From Xanthobacteraceae bacterium (GTDB lineage Bacteria; Pseudomonadota; Alphaproteobacteria; Rhizobiales; Xanthobacteraceae): a stretch of DNA of 64,000 nt. The DNA lies in contig JASHOR010000096.1 of the NCBI GenBank assembly GCA_030041005.1, positions 1 to 64,000 on the forward strand, in the 5' to 3' direction. The position numbers and the translations under genes are program-made. This document shows positions 26,601 to 34,273 of the stretch, one piece after another (the first letter of the stretch is position 1; the number at the start of each line of letters is the position of its first letter). A model generated the notes under the pieces. The model was not told where the DNA came from and made no database searches. It worked only from the letters and a program-made list of their open reading frames with translations.

Positions 26601-26743
26601 ATGAGCTTTCGGGCGCGGGCATCGACGCGGGCTTCCGCGCTGCCGTCGCGCGCGGCGCCGGCAAAGAACCGCGTCGCCAGCTCCTCGTCCGGCGGCGCGT
26701 ATGGCGCTCGGAATTGCGGCAGCCTCGGTTCTCCACCGCTCAT
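23633..26743 (-). CDS. putA: bifunctional proline dehydrogenase / L-glutamate gamma-semialdehyde dehydrogenase
   Basis: A 1036-residue enzyme oxidising proline to glutamate in two steps. The FAD-dependent PRODH barrel covers about 130-460 (for example 'ISVKLSALHPRYEA' and 'RLVKGAYWDTEIK', followed by 'THNALTVA'). The NAD-dependent aldehyde dehydrogenase domain covers about 530-1000, with Glu788 in 'LIAETGG' and catalytic Cys822 in 'GQRCSALR'. The N-terminus starts near the PRODH alpha-domain and shows no ribbon-helix-helix DNA-binding domain, as in the shorter type-A PutA proteins of Bradyrhizobium relatives, so it should not autoregulate. No putP or regulator is adjacent. Confidence 0.95.
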   Translation of the reverse strand: MSGGEPRLPQFRAPYAPPDEELATRFFAGAARDGSAEARVDARARKLIEAIRAGAGGLGGVEDFLHAYSLSTREGLALMVLAEALLRVPDAATADRLIEDKLAAGRWLDSEPKSTAILVSASAWTLGIAARIIHPGEAPETILDDIVRRIGLPAMRTATRQAMRLIGSHFVLGQTIGEALARAAHHEDFRYSFDMLGEGARTAADAEKYFNAYAAAIEAIGARAAAAAAALPGRPGISVKLSALHPRYEAISRDRVRRELTPQLLALARMAKERDLQFTIDAEEADRLELSLELVAALLAARSLSGWDGFGVAVQAYQKRALAVIRWLEEAATASSRRMTVRLVKGAYWDTEIKRAQERGLADYPVFTRKAMTDLCYMACVKTLLAARPRLFPQFATHNALTVACVIEDAGGVAGFEFQRLHGMGEALYAALMEELPDTACRVYAPVGGHRDLLAYLVRRLLENGANSSFVSAAADPTVPVKRLLRRPQDRIADAQTARNPKIPLPRDLYAPERPNAMGVEFGERSSLDALVAEIRVGSITPMEAAPLIDGIRRSGRRRELFSPIDGSASGSVLEAGLTSTSEAIAAAAAGFGAWAATPCGERALMLERAADRLETRRGQFLALLQSEGGKTLDDALAEFREAVDYCRYYAVQARISLAERSMPGPTGESNTLRYRGRGVFVCISPWNFPLAIFLGQVAAALAAGNAVVAKPAEQTPLVAERTIALLHEAGIPASALHFVTGDGRVGESLVADPRVAGVAFTGSTEVGRAINRALAAKDGPIVPLIAETGGINAMIVDATALPEQVTDDVMASAFRSAGQRCSALRLLCLQDEVAERMLAMIIGAARELEVGDPRDISTHVGPVIDADAKRNLDRWIDAMARAGRVRFRWDGDRTLPRQGTYVPPCVIALDHARDLKEEVFGPVLHVVRWRAPELDRLLDEIAGNGTALTLGIHSRIDSTVARIAARLANGNVYVNRNMIGAVVGTQPFGGTNLSGTGPKAGGPNYLRRFASEQMVTIDTAAAGGNASLLADDEQA

Positions 26744-26837
26744 ACCCGATATTTAATGGTTCCGGCCCCGCGGGGGGTAGCCTAGTGGCGGCTCAGAACT
26801 CCGCATCACCCTCGCCGCGAACGGGTTACGCGGGACG

Positions 26838-28010
26838 CTAGCCTTCGCCGATCTCGCGCAAGATATCGGCGGTGTGCTCGCCAAGGCGAGGGGGCGCCTT
26901 GTCTGTTGCCATCGGTTGACCGTCGAGCACGATCGGAGTGCGAATGCCGGGGGTCTTGCCGCCCTTGGCCGCCGGATTGTCCAGTTCAAGCTTCATCCCG
27001 CGGTGGACGATCTGCGGATCGGAAAAGACCTGTTGCAGGTCGTTGATGGGTCCGGCGGGCACGCCAGCGACCTCAAGCTTTTGCAGAAGCTCGGCACGGC
27101 TCATGCGCGTGGTGAGCGACGTGAGCTTGCCGACCAGTTCGGCGCGATGGCCGAGCCGGCCCTTGTTATCCTTGTATTCGGGCACCTCGGCCAGTTGCGG
27201 CGCGCCCAATACGCCGCAGAGCTTTATGAACTGCGCGTCATTGCCGGTGGCGATGATGATGTGGCCGTCGGCAACCGGAAACACCTGGTACGGCACGATA
27301 TTGGGATGGGTGTTGCCGATGCGTTTCGGTATTTCGCCGGAAACCAGATAATTCAGCGCCTGAAAGGCCAGAACGCCGACGGTCGAATCCACCAAAGCGG
27401 TATCGACGTAGCCGCCTTTGCCGGTCTTTTCCCGCCGCGCCAGGGCGGCAAGAATGCCGATCGTTGAATAGACGCCGGAAAAAATATCCGAAACGGGAAT
27501 TCCCGCCCGCATCGGCTCACCGTCGGGAGCACCGGTCAGCCCCATGATGCCGCCCATGCCTTGCGCCATCAAATCGTAGCCGGCACGCGCAGCATAGGGA
27601 CCGGTCTGGCCGAAGCCGGTCACCGAACAATAGATCAGCCGGGGGCAGCTCGGCGCCAGGCTCGCATAATCGAGACCGAACTTGGCCAAACCGCCGACCT
27701 TGAAATTCTCGATCAGTATGTCCGAGCGGGAAGCGAGTTTTTTGACGATCCGCTGACCGTCGGCGTTATCGAAGTCGAGTTCGATCGAGCGCTTGCCCCG
27801 GTTCGTGCAGTGAAAATAGGCCGACGCCAGATTGCCGCCGTCGCTCGCCGGCACAAAGGGCGGTCCCCAGGCGCGCGTGTCGTCGCCAGTGCCCTTGCGC
27901 TCCACTTTGATGACGTCGGCGCCAAGATCGGCAAGGATTTGGCCCGCCCAGGGACCCGCCAGAATGCGGGCAAGTTCGAGAACGCGCAGACCAGCCAGCG
28001 GACCCGGCAT
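26838..28010 (-). CDS. CaiB/BaiF family CoA-transferase
   Basis: A 390-residue class III CoA-transferase. The opening 'PLAGLRVLELARILAGPWAGQ' and 'LADLGADVIKVE' are typical, as are 'YFHCTNRGKRSIELDF' and the catalytic aspartate, Asp175 in 'IPVSDIFSG'. These enzymes transfer CoA between carboxylates (oxalate, carnitine, succinyl- or benzylsuccinate, mesaconate and others). The ATG at 28010 has a good 'GGGGAG' ribosome-binding site; longer in-frame readings upstream do not add homology. It is divergent from the malonyl-CoA decarboxylase gene with 227 bases between, so they may share a promoter region. Confidence 0.88.
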   Translation of the reverse strand: MPGPLAGLRVLELARILAGPWAGQILADLGADVIKVERKGTGDDTRAWGPPFVPASDGGNLASAYFHCTNRGKRSIELDFDNADGQRIVKKLASRSDILIENFKVGGLAKFGLDYASLAPSCPRLIYCSVTGFGQTGPYAARAGYDLMAQGMGGIMGLTGAPDGEPMRAGIPVSDIFSGVYSTIGILAALARREKTGKGGYVDTALVDSTVGVLAFQALNYLVSGEIPKRIGNTHPNIVPYQVFPVADGHIIIATGNDAQFIKLCGVLGAPQLAEVPEYKDNKGRLGHRAELVGKLTSLTTRMSRAELLQKLEVAGVPAGPINDLQQVFSDPQIVHRGMKLELDNPAAKGGKTPGIRTPIVLDGQPMATDKAPPRLGEHTADILREIGEG

Positions 28011-28237
28011 GAACGACTCCCCAAATAGTGCTTCGCAGGCATCGAACCACGCAGGGGATCGATCCCGGTGGCGGCACGACGGATGAATGCGTCCCGCGCG
28101 GGCGTTAACTGGCCCAGACGGCTGGATTTGTCCACTGTGGCGCAGGGCTTGGCTGCAGGTCGCGATCGGCGACACGCGCGCTTGCCATTCGGCTCGACCA
28201 TCACTAGCTAGAAAGCGCCGACCGGACGGGGAGAGCG

Positions 28238-29593
28238 GTGAACTCCTCCTTCTTCAGCGAGATGCTGCAAAGCATCGCCGATCGCGGGCGCGCCATGATC
28301 CAGCGGCGCGAGCCGGCGCGCGAGCGCTCTGCCGGTATCGTCGAATTATGCGAGGCGTTGCTGTCCGGCCGGGGGGAGGCCTCCGGGGTGGCGTTGGCGC
28401 GGGAAATCCTTGCGCGCTATTCCACGCTGACGATTGGACCGCGCATCGCGTTCTTTGAGGCGCTTGAGAGCACATTCGGCAACGATCGCGCGCGCATCGA
28501 CACCGCGATAGAGGCGTGGCAAGATTCGCCCTCGGCAGCGGCCGCGGGCGAGTTGCATCGCGCCAGCGAACCGCGCCGGCTTGAATTGTTTCGCCGCTTG
28601 AACCTGGCGCCAGGCGGCACTGCCGCTCTGGTGCGCATGCGCGAGCAACTGCTCGACGCGATAGAACATCGCGGCGATCTTTCGATCATCGACAGCGATT
28701 TCGTTCACCTGTTCTCTTCCTGGTTCAATCGCGGCTTTCTGGTGCTGCGGCGGATCGACTGGTCGACGCCGGCGGCAATCCTGGAAAAGATCATCCATTA
28801 CGAGGCCGTGCACGAGATCCGCGACTGGGATGATCTGCGCCGGCGCATCGACCTCCCGGACCGCCGTTGCTACGCCTTCTTTCACCCCGCCCTGGTCGAC
28901 GAGCCTCTGATCTTCGTCGAGGTGGCGCTGACCCGGGAAATGCCGGCGGCAATCGCGCCCATCCTGGCCGACCGGCGGGACGTGGTCGATCCGGAACGCG
29001 CCACGACGGCGACGTTCTACTCGATCACCAACTGTCAGCGCGGGCTCAATGGCGTGAGCTTCGGGCATTTCCTCATCAAGCAGGTCGTCGAGGAGGTTTC
29101 GCGCGAGGTGCCGCGCGTGTCGACGTTCGTGACTCTTTCGCCGGCGCCGAACTTTGCCGAATGGCTCAAGCGCGAACGCGCGCACGAGGCTTCGCTGGTG
29201 CTTGACGACGACGATCGCGACGCGCTCGCCGCGCTCGATACCGCGGAGTGGTGGCGCAACCCCGCGACAGCCGAAAGCGTGCGCGAGCCGCTCTTGCGCG
29301 CCGCCGCCTGGTACTATCTTCGCGGCCGCAACGGCCGCGGCTTGCCGATCGACGCGGTCGCCCGTTTCCATCTCGGCAATGGTGCGCGGCTGGAACGGCT
29401 TGACTGGCTCGCCGATACGTCGGAGCGGGCGCTCGGCCAGTCCTGCGGACTGATGGTGAATTACCTGTACGACCTCGATTATATCGAGCGCAATCACGAG
29501 GCCTATGCTCAGCAGCATGCCGTGGTGGCGGCCAGCGCCGTGAGCCGGCTGGTGCAAGCACCGGTGCGCGACATCGTGCCGGTTTCGGGTTAG
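28238..29593 (+). CDS. malonyl-CoA decarboxylase
   Basis: A 451-residue enzyme converting malonyl-CoA to acetyl-CoA. The N-terminal half is the helical MCD domain. The C-terminal catalytic domain has a GNAT-like fold with 'FYSITNCQRGLNGVSFGHFLIKQV' (shown here by its core: Ser274 and His277) and 'VARFHLGNGA' (His378), matching the serine-histidine catalytic pair. In rhizobia the homologue (MatA) sits with matB and matC for malonate use; those are not visible here. The start is GTG at 28238 with a 'GGGGAG' ribosome-binding site. The divergent neighbour is a CoA-transferase. Confidence 0.92.
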   Translation: MNSSFFSEMLQSIADRGRAMIQRREPARERSAGIVELCEALLSGRGEASGVALAREILARYSTLTIGPRIAFFEALESTFGNDRARIDTAIEAWQDSPSAAAAGELHRASEPRRLELFRRLNLAPGGTAALVRMREQLLDAIEHRGDLSIIDSDFVHLFSSWFNRGFLVLRRIDWSTPAAILEKIIHYEAVHEIRDWDDLRRRIDLPDRRCYAFFHPALVDEPLIFVEVALTREMPAAIAPILADRRDVVDPERATTATFYSITNCQRGLNGVSFGHFLIKQVVEEVSREVPRVSTFVTLSPAPNFAEWLKRERAHEASLVLDDDDRDALAALDTAEWWRNPATAESVREPLLRAAAWYYLRGRNGRGLPIDAVARFHLGNGARLERLDWLADTSERALGQSCGLMVNYLYDLDYIERNHEAYAQQHAVVAASAVSRLVQAPVRDIVPVSG

Positions 29594-29694
29594 CCCGTCA
29601 CCTTCGAGAGCCGAAGCGGCGGACGTTCCAGCGCGCTCGGCGCCCGAAACCAGATGCCGCCATCCGGAGGCACTGACGCTTTGGCGGAGTCGCA

Positions 29695-30108
29695 ATGCCA
29701 AACCTGCTCGGCGTGCTTGAAACCGTGCTCTACGTGGACGCTTTCGAGCGTGCCTGCCCATTCTACGAACAGGTGCTCGGGCTCAACAGCATCTATCGCG
29801 ACCAGCGCCTGTGCGCCTACGATGTCGGGGCGCGCGGCGTGCTGCTCCTGTTCCTGCGCGGCCATTCGCTCGACACGGTAAAGCTTCCCGGCGGCACGAT
29901 CCCTCCGCACGACGGCAATGGGCCGGTGCACATCGCATTCTCGATTGCCGCCGCCGAGCTTGCCGCCTGGGAGGCGCAATTGGCCGATGCGGGCATCACC
30001 ATCGAAGGGCGCACTAAATGGCCACGCGGCGGCGAAAGCATCTATTTCCGCGATCCGGACGGCCATTTGGTCGAACTGGCGACGCCGGGATTGTGGCCGG
30101 GCTATTAG
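29695..30108 (+). CDS. VOC-family (glyoxalase/bleomycin resistance-like) protein
   Basis: A 137-residue protein with the two beta-alpha-beta-beta-beta modules of the vicinal oxygen chelate fold: 'VLETVLYVDAFERACPFYEQVLGL' is the first and 'GPVHIAFSIAAAELAAWEAQL' the second, closing with 'YFRDPDGHLVELATPG'. The histidine of 'VHIAF' and the glutamate of 'HLVELA' are the usual metal ligands. VOC proteins can be lyases, isomerases, dioxygenases or binding proteins, so substrate is unknown. It lies 102 bases after the malonyl-CoA decarboxylase on the same strand. Confidence 0.88.
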   Translation: MPNLLGVLETVLYVDAFERACPFYEQVLGLNSIYRDQRLCAYDVGARGVLLLFLRGHSLDTVKLPGGTIPPHDGNGPVHIAFSIAAAELAAWEAQLADAGITIEGRTKWPRGGESIYFRDPDGHLVELATPGLWPGY

Positions 30109-30184
30109 ATCAGATTCCGATCGGGGAAAAAGCTCTGGCATCCCGTCCTGCGCGCGGACCTGCCGGTTCGGACGCGGGCGCGTG

Positions 30185-30880
30185 TTAAGACCTTCCATAC
30201 ACCGGGACGACGGCACCGCGGGTGACGCGATTGTCGGGCGAGGCGAGAAACACGATGGTTGCCGCCACCTCTTCAACCTTCGGCCAGAGCGCGAAATCGG
30301 CCTCGGGCATGGCCGTCCGATTGGCCGCCGTATCCATGATCGATGGCGCAACGGCATTGACCAGAATGCCCTCCTTGGCCACTTCTTCGGCGAGCGCAAC
30401 GGTAAGCGCCGCAACGGCCGCCTTGCTTGCGGCGTAGGCCACCATGCCGGCGCCGCCACGCCATTCCAACCCGGCGCGGGCGCTGACGTTGACGATGCGC
30501 CCACCCGCGCCCGCCATCGCCCGCACCGCGGCACCGCAGCACAGCGCGCAGCTCATCACGTTCATGTCAAACTGCCGGCGCAGCGCTGCCAGCCCGGTCT
30601 CGCGCAACGGCGCCGCCGCAAAGCCGCCGGCAATATGAATCGACGCCCACAACGGGTCGATTGATTGATAAAGCCGGGCAATCGCCGCCTCGTCGGCGAG
30701 ATCGCCGCTGACGGTTACCACCACCTTTTTGTGGTCGCGAAAACGAAAGCGCTGCGCCTCCGCCGCATCGAAGCACGCCACGTGGCAGACCGCACCGGCC
30801 TCGATCAACGCCGCGACCACGGCGCTGCCGAGAGCGCCGGCACCGCCGGTGACGACGACACGGCGATCCTCGAAGCCCAT
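30185..30880 (-). CDS. short-chain dehydrogenase/reductase family oxidoreductase
   Basis: A 231-residue classical SDR. The cofactor motif is 'VVTGGAGALGSAV', the catalytic motif is 'YAASK' (Tyr149, Lys153) with the serine in 'VNVSARAG', and 'VNAVAPSIMDT' forms the loop after strand 6. 'GDLADE' after strand 3 suggests NAD(H) or NADP(H) cannot be distinguished safely. It converges on the VOC gene and is divergent from glpD, with about 105 bases in between. Substrate unknown. Confidence 0.9.
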   Translation of the reverse strand: MGFEDRRVVVTGGAGALGSAVVAALIEAGAVCHVACFDAAEAQRFRFRDHKKVVVTVSGDLADEAAIARLYQSIDPLWASIHIAGGFAAAPLRETGLAALRRQFDMNVMSCALCCGAAVRAMAGAGGRIVNVSARAGLEWRGGAGMVAYAASKAAVAALTVALAEEVAKEGILVNAVAPSIMDTAANRTAMPEADFALWPKVEEVAATIVFLASPDNRVTRGAVVPVYGRS

Positions 30881-30985
30881 GACCTATCATCGCCGATCCT
30901 CTCGGCATTGTCATGGTCCGAGAACAAGGCAACGCCCGGCGCGCGGGGTGGCAATGTCAGCTATCCTGCCCGCAAAGGAGAATCA

Positions 30986-32488
30986 GTGCCTGATTTCGAC
31001 CTGGCCGATTTCGACTTGGCCGTGATCGGCGGCGGCATCAATGGAACCGGCATCGCACGCGATGCCGCGGGGCGCGGATTGCGGGTCGTCCTCGTTGAGC
31101 AGCACGATCTCGCCTCGGGCACCTCCTCGGCGTCGTCGAAGCTTATCCACGGCGGCCTGCGCTATCTGGAACATTGCGAGTTTGGGCTGGTGCGCGCGGC
31201 GCTTGCCGAGCGCGAGATATTGCTGCGTGCGGCGCCGCATCTTATTCGGCCGCTGCGTTTCGTGCTTCCGATCAATCCGGCACGGCGCGCGGCCCTGCTC
31301 GTGCGAACGGGCCTGTTCCTTTACGATCGCATGGGGCAACGCAAGCTCCTTCCCGCCAGCCGCCAGCTCGACCTGATGACCGATCGGGCCGGGCAGCCGC
31401 TGCGCACCCTCTTCCAACGAGGCTACGAATACTCCGACTGCTTCGGCGACGATGCGCGGCTCGTCGTACTCAATGCGCTCGACGCAGCCGAGCGCGGCGC
31501 GTCAATCCGCACGCGGACGCGCTGCATACGCGCCGACCGCGCCGACGTCTGGCGGCTCGTTCTCAACGCCCACGGCCGGCGCGACGCGGTGACGGCGCGG
31601 GTGCTGGTCAACGCGGCGGGCGCCTCGGTCGAATTCGTCGCCGAGACTGCACTGCGGCAACAGTCGGCGCAGTCGCATTTGCGGCTCGATCAAGGCAGCC
31701 ACATCGTGGTGCGCCGGCTCTACGATCACGATCGCGCCTACATTCTTCAGGCCAAGGACCGTCGCGTCGTGTTCGCCATCCCATTCGAGCGCGACTTCAC
31801 GCTGATCGGGACCACCGACCGCAGCTTTTCCGGCAATCCGGCCACCGTCGCCGCGACCGGTGAGGAAATCGAATATCTGTGCGGCGTCCTCAACGAATAT
31901 TTCCGCGCCTCCATCACGGCATCCGACGTGGTGTGGGCCTATGCCGGCGTGCGCGCGCTTTACGACGACGGCGCCGGCAAGCAACAGGACATCGGCCGCG
32001 AATACAAACTGATCCTGGACGAGCGCTTCGGCGTGGCGCCGCTGCTCACGGTCTATGGCGGCAAGATCACGACCTACCGGCGCCTGGCCGAGGAAGCCCT
32101 CGACCGCCTGGCGCATTTCTTTCCTCCGTTGTCGCGATGGACCGCCGGAAGCCCGCTGCCGGGCGGCGATTTCCAGTACGACGGCATCGAGGCTCTGATC
32201 GAGCGGACGCTGGAGCGCTGGCCGTTTCTCACTAAGGAACACGCCCGGCGGCTCGCCCACGCCTACGGCACGCGCATTGAGAACGTGCTCCAAGACGCGA
32301 CCGCGCTCGACGATCTCGGTCGGCGTTTCGGCTCCGATCTCACCGCCGCAGAGGTCCGCCATCTGATGCACAAGGAATGGGCGGAGACCGCCGACGATGT
32401 GCTGTGGCGCCGCTCCAAACTGGGCCTGAGATTGTCCGTGGCGCAACGCGATGCGCTTGACGAGTTCATGGCCAAGGCGAGGACGTAA
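30986..32488 (+). CDS. glpD: glycerol-3-phosphate dehydrogenase, FAD-dependent
   Basis: A 500-residue flavoenzyme oxidising sn-glycerol-3-phosphate to dihydroxyacetone phosphate and passing electrons to the quinone pool at the inner membrane. It has the FAD motif 'GGGINGTGIARDAAGRG' (from Gly15), the family signature 'SSASSKLIHGGLRYLE', and the C-terminal 'TVYGGKITTYRRLAEEA' segment. The start is a GTG at 30986, set by the perfect 'aaaggag' ribosome-binding site 5 bases upstream; a long in-frame extension before it is the shadow of the divergent SDR gene. No glpK or glpF is adjacent. Confidence 0.93.
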   Translation: MPDFDLADFDLAVIGGGINGTGIARDAAGRGLRVVLVEQHDLASGTSSASSKLIHGGLRYLEHCEFGLVRAALAEREILLRAAPHLIRPLRFVLPINPARRAALLVRTGLFLYDRMGQRKLLPASRQLDLMTDRAGQPLRTLFQRGYEYSDCFGDDARLVVLNALDAAERGASIRTRTRCIRADRADVWRLVLNAHGRRDAVTARVLVNAAGASVEFVAETALRQQSAQSHLRLDQGSHIVVRRLYDHDRAYILQAKDRRVVFAIPFERDFTLIGTTDRSFSGNPATVAATGEEIEYLCGVLNEYFRASITASDVVWAYAGVRALYDDGAGKQQDIGREYKLILDERFGVAPLLTVYGGKITTYRRLAEEALDRLAHFFPPLSRWTAGSPLPGGDFQYDGIEALIERTLERWPFLTKEHARRLAHAYGTRIENVLQDATALDDLGRRFGSDLTAAEVRHLMHKEWAETADDVLWRRSKLGLRLSVAQRDALDEFMAKART

Positions 32489-32603
32489 CCTCGATCGTTC
32501 AGATTTTATCGATGCGTTTCACGTCAATTTTATGCATTCCGTGCTGTCATCGCGCGGCCTACCGATGCAGTTGAACGACGCCTTGAGAGAATGCCTCGGA
32601 CGG

Positions 32604-33143
32604 ATGTCTTGGATGGATGCCCTGGAGCCGCTCCCAAGCCAGATCCAAAGCCTGATTGCCGCGCTTCGCGTGCTGGTCGTGGACGACGAGCATACGATGC
32701 GCAAGGTGACGCGATCGTTGCTGCAGGCGATCGGCGTGAAAGCCATTTATGAGGCCAATGACGGCCATAGCGGCTTGGAAACGCTCTGCACGCTCGGACC
32801 CGACGTCGTCATTCTCGATTGGGAAATGCCCAGTCTCAATGGGCCGGATTTCGTGCGCCGGGTGCGTTCGCCCGGCACGTTCCCGATACCCGACGTCCCC
32901 ATCATCATGCTCACGGCCTTCGGCGAGCGCTCGCGCGTGCTTGAAATGATCAAGCTCGGCGTCAACGAGTTTCTGCTCAAGCCGGTGTCCTCGAAGGCGC
33001 TGCTGGCGCGCCTGGTCTCGGTCGTCGCCAAGCCGCGCCGGATGGTGAGGAAGGGCGACTTTTACGTTCCCGAGCCGCGCAAACTCTCCAGCTACAAGCC
33101 GGAAAACGATCCCGGCCTGAACGATCTGGTACTGCTCAACTGA
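32604..33143 (+). CDS. single-domain response regulator (CheY-like), first of a tandem pair
   Basis: A receiver domain with 'LRVLVVDDEHTMRKVTRSLLQ', the phosphorylated aspartate in 'PDVVILDWEMPSLNG', the switch threonine region 'IIMLTAFGE' and the lysine of 'FLLKPVS'. About 30 residues follow the receiver, with 'GDFYVPEPRKL', a tail shared with the next gene. There is no output domain. No histidine kinase is adjacent. Starts at 32532 or 32565 are also in frame; 32604 begins close to the domain. Function probably in a phosphorelay or chemotaxis-like pathway, partner unknown. Confidence 0.82.
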   Translation: MSWMDALEPLPSQIQSLIAALRVLVVDDEHTMRKVTRSLLQAIGVKAIYEANDGHSGLETLCTLGPDVVILDWEMPSLNGPDFVRRVRSPGTFPIPDVPIIMLTAFGERSRVLEMIKLGVNEFLLKPVSSKALLARLVSVVAKPRRMVRKGDFYVPEPRKLSSYKPENDPGLNDLVLLN

Positions 33144-33352
33144 ACCTTCGACGGCGCCCGGACGTCCTCGCTGCGAGGGTGCGCCGTTAACCAAACGCAT
33201 ACCACACGCGCCGAGTTCGGACGGCGCTTGCGGGCGTCAGCTCCCGCTGCCGGCCCCGGCTTTACCAACCCGCAAGGCGCCCATGTTTGGATATGGGCAT
33301 GCGCCCGAACGGCGCCCCATTGCGTGTGACCGTCCAATTGAGCAGTGCCGAC

Positions 33353-33862
33353 ATGACGCCCAAGCCATCGAAGAAGGAAATCGAAGACCTCATCCAGTCG
33401 CTGTGGATATTGGTGGTCGACGACAACCAGTACATGCGCAAGATGATTCGCAATCTCCTGGTCAATTGCGGAATCAAGGATATCTACGAGGCGGCCGACG
33501 GGATCGCCGCGCTGGACGCCATCCGCACCGTGGCGCCCGACGTCGTGATCCTGGACTGGGAAATGCCGCTCTTGAGCGGGGCCGAGCTGGTGCGCATTGT
33601 GCGTTCGCCCGGCGTGTTCCCGATGCCGGATATTCCGATCGTCATGCTCACCGGCCACTGCGAACGCTGGCGCGTGGTCGAGGCGGTGAAGCTCGGCGTC
33701 AACGAATATCTGACCAAGCCGGTATCGGCAAAGGCGCTCTACGATCGCCTGGTTTCCATCATGACGCAGCCGCGTCCCGTGGTGCAGCTTGGCGACTATT
33801 ACGGTCCGGAGCCGCGTCGGCTCTTGACCGAGGCGGCCGACGATGTCGCCCTCACCGGCTAG
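33353..33862 (+). CDS. single-domain response regulator (CheY-like), second of a tandem pair
   Basis: A 169-residue paralogue of the preceding gene. The receiver is complete: 'LWILVVDDNQYMRKMIRNLL', phospho-Asp in 'PDVVILDWEMPLLSG', 'IVMLTGHCE' and 'YLTKPVSAKAL'. It shares the unusual tail 'LGDYYGPEPRRL'. In several stretches the two proteins are identical (for example 'VAPDVVILDWEMP' against 'LGPDVVILDWEMP' and 'GVNE.L.KPVS'). The intervening 209 bases suggest separate promoters. An earlier in-frame ATG lies at 33287. A hairpin repeat begins right at the stop codon. Confidence 0.82.
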   Translation: MTPKPSKKEIEDLIQSLWILVVDDNQYMRKMIRNLLVNCGIKDIYEAADGIAALDAIRTVAPDVVILDWEMPLLSGAELVRIVRSPGVFPMPDIPIVMLTGHCERWRVVEAVKLGVNEYLTKPVSAKALYDRLVSIMTQPRPVVQLGDYYGPEPRRLLTEAADDVALTG

Positions 33863-33935
33863 TGTCCCGAATTGATCTGATTTCAACATTCGCACGAGGG
33901 CGCGCCGAAACGGGCTGCGAATGTTGGAATCGGAC
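33861..33935. repeat. hairpin repeat element, type 2 (copy B)
   Basis: The left arm is ctgatttcaacattcgca (33877-33894) and the right arm is tgcgaatgttggaatcgg (33916-33933). They pair at 16 of 18 positions, and the other two would be G-U pairs in RNA. The element opens with 'agtgtccc', continues with 'ttgat', and has a loop starting 'cgagggcgcgccg', as in copy A at 8460-8535. It directly follows, and slightly overlaps, the stop codon of the second response regulator. Confidence 0.78.
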
Positions 33936-34273
33936 CACCAGACGAGCGAGCCCATGAAACCAATCATGAGAACGGCTGAAGAGGCGGAAAACGCCGTCGG
34001 TCGCAACCGTAAGCGAAACTCTCTGAGAAAAACAGGAACCGCTGCGATCGACGGCGCGCAGCATCGAACGTTTTTCGGTTCGATCCATCGGGACATGCTG
34101 CGGCAGTTCACCGGGCATAGGGTTGAAGCCACGGAAGCGTTCGTCTAGCCAGATCGGCGCCGCGTCCGCCTGACGCTGGCCTGCACGATCCAGCCCCGGA
34201 CAAACGATTCCCACTTTCGCCAAGATGCATTAGCGTGTTGTGGGGTCGTGCAGCCACGCGGCTGGGATCGTCG
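33936..34273. other. intergenic region, no supported gene
   Basis: 338 bases between the hairpin repeat and the ABC transporter operon. Both strands are open for 75 to 120 codons (33921-34148 plus, 33852-34223 minus), but both readings run through the hairpin repeat and resemble no family. It probably contains the promoter of the polyamine-type operon. Nothing else was seen. Confidence 0.5.

Noticed and set aside
28346-29761. Minus-strand open frame of 471 codons
   Set aside because: Antisense to malonyl-CoA decarboxylase, whose catalytic residues are intact; low-complexity composition.
33852-34223. Minus-strand small open frame of 123 codons after the response regulators
   Set aside because: It reads through the hairpin repeat, has no ribosome-binding site or family likeness, and repeat-derived peptides of this kind are common false genes.
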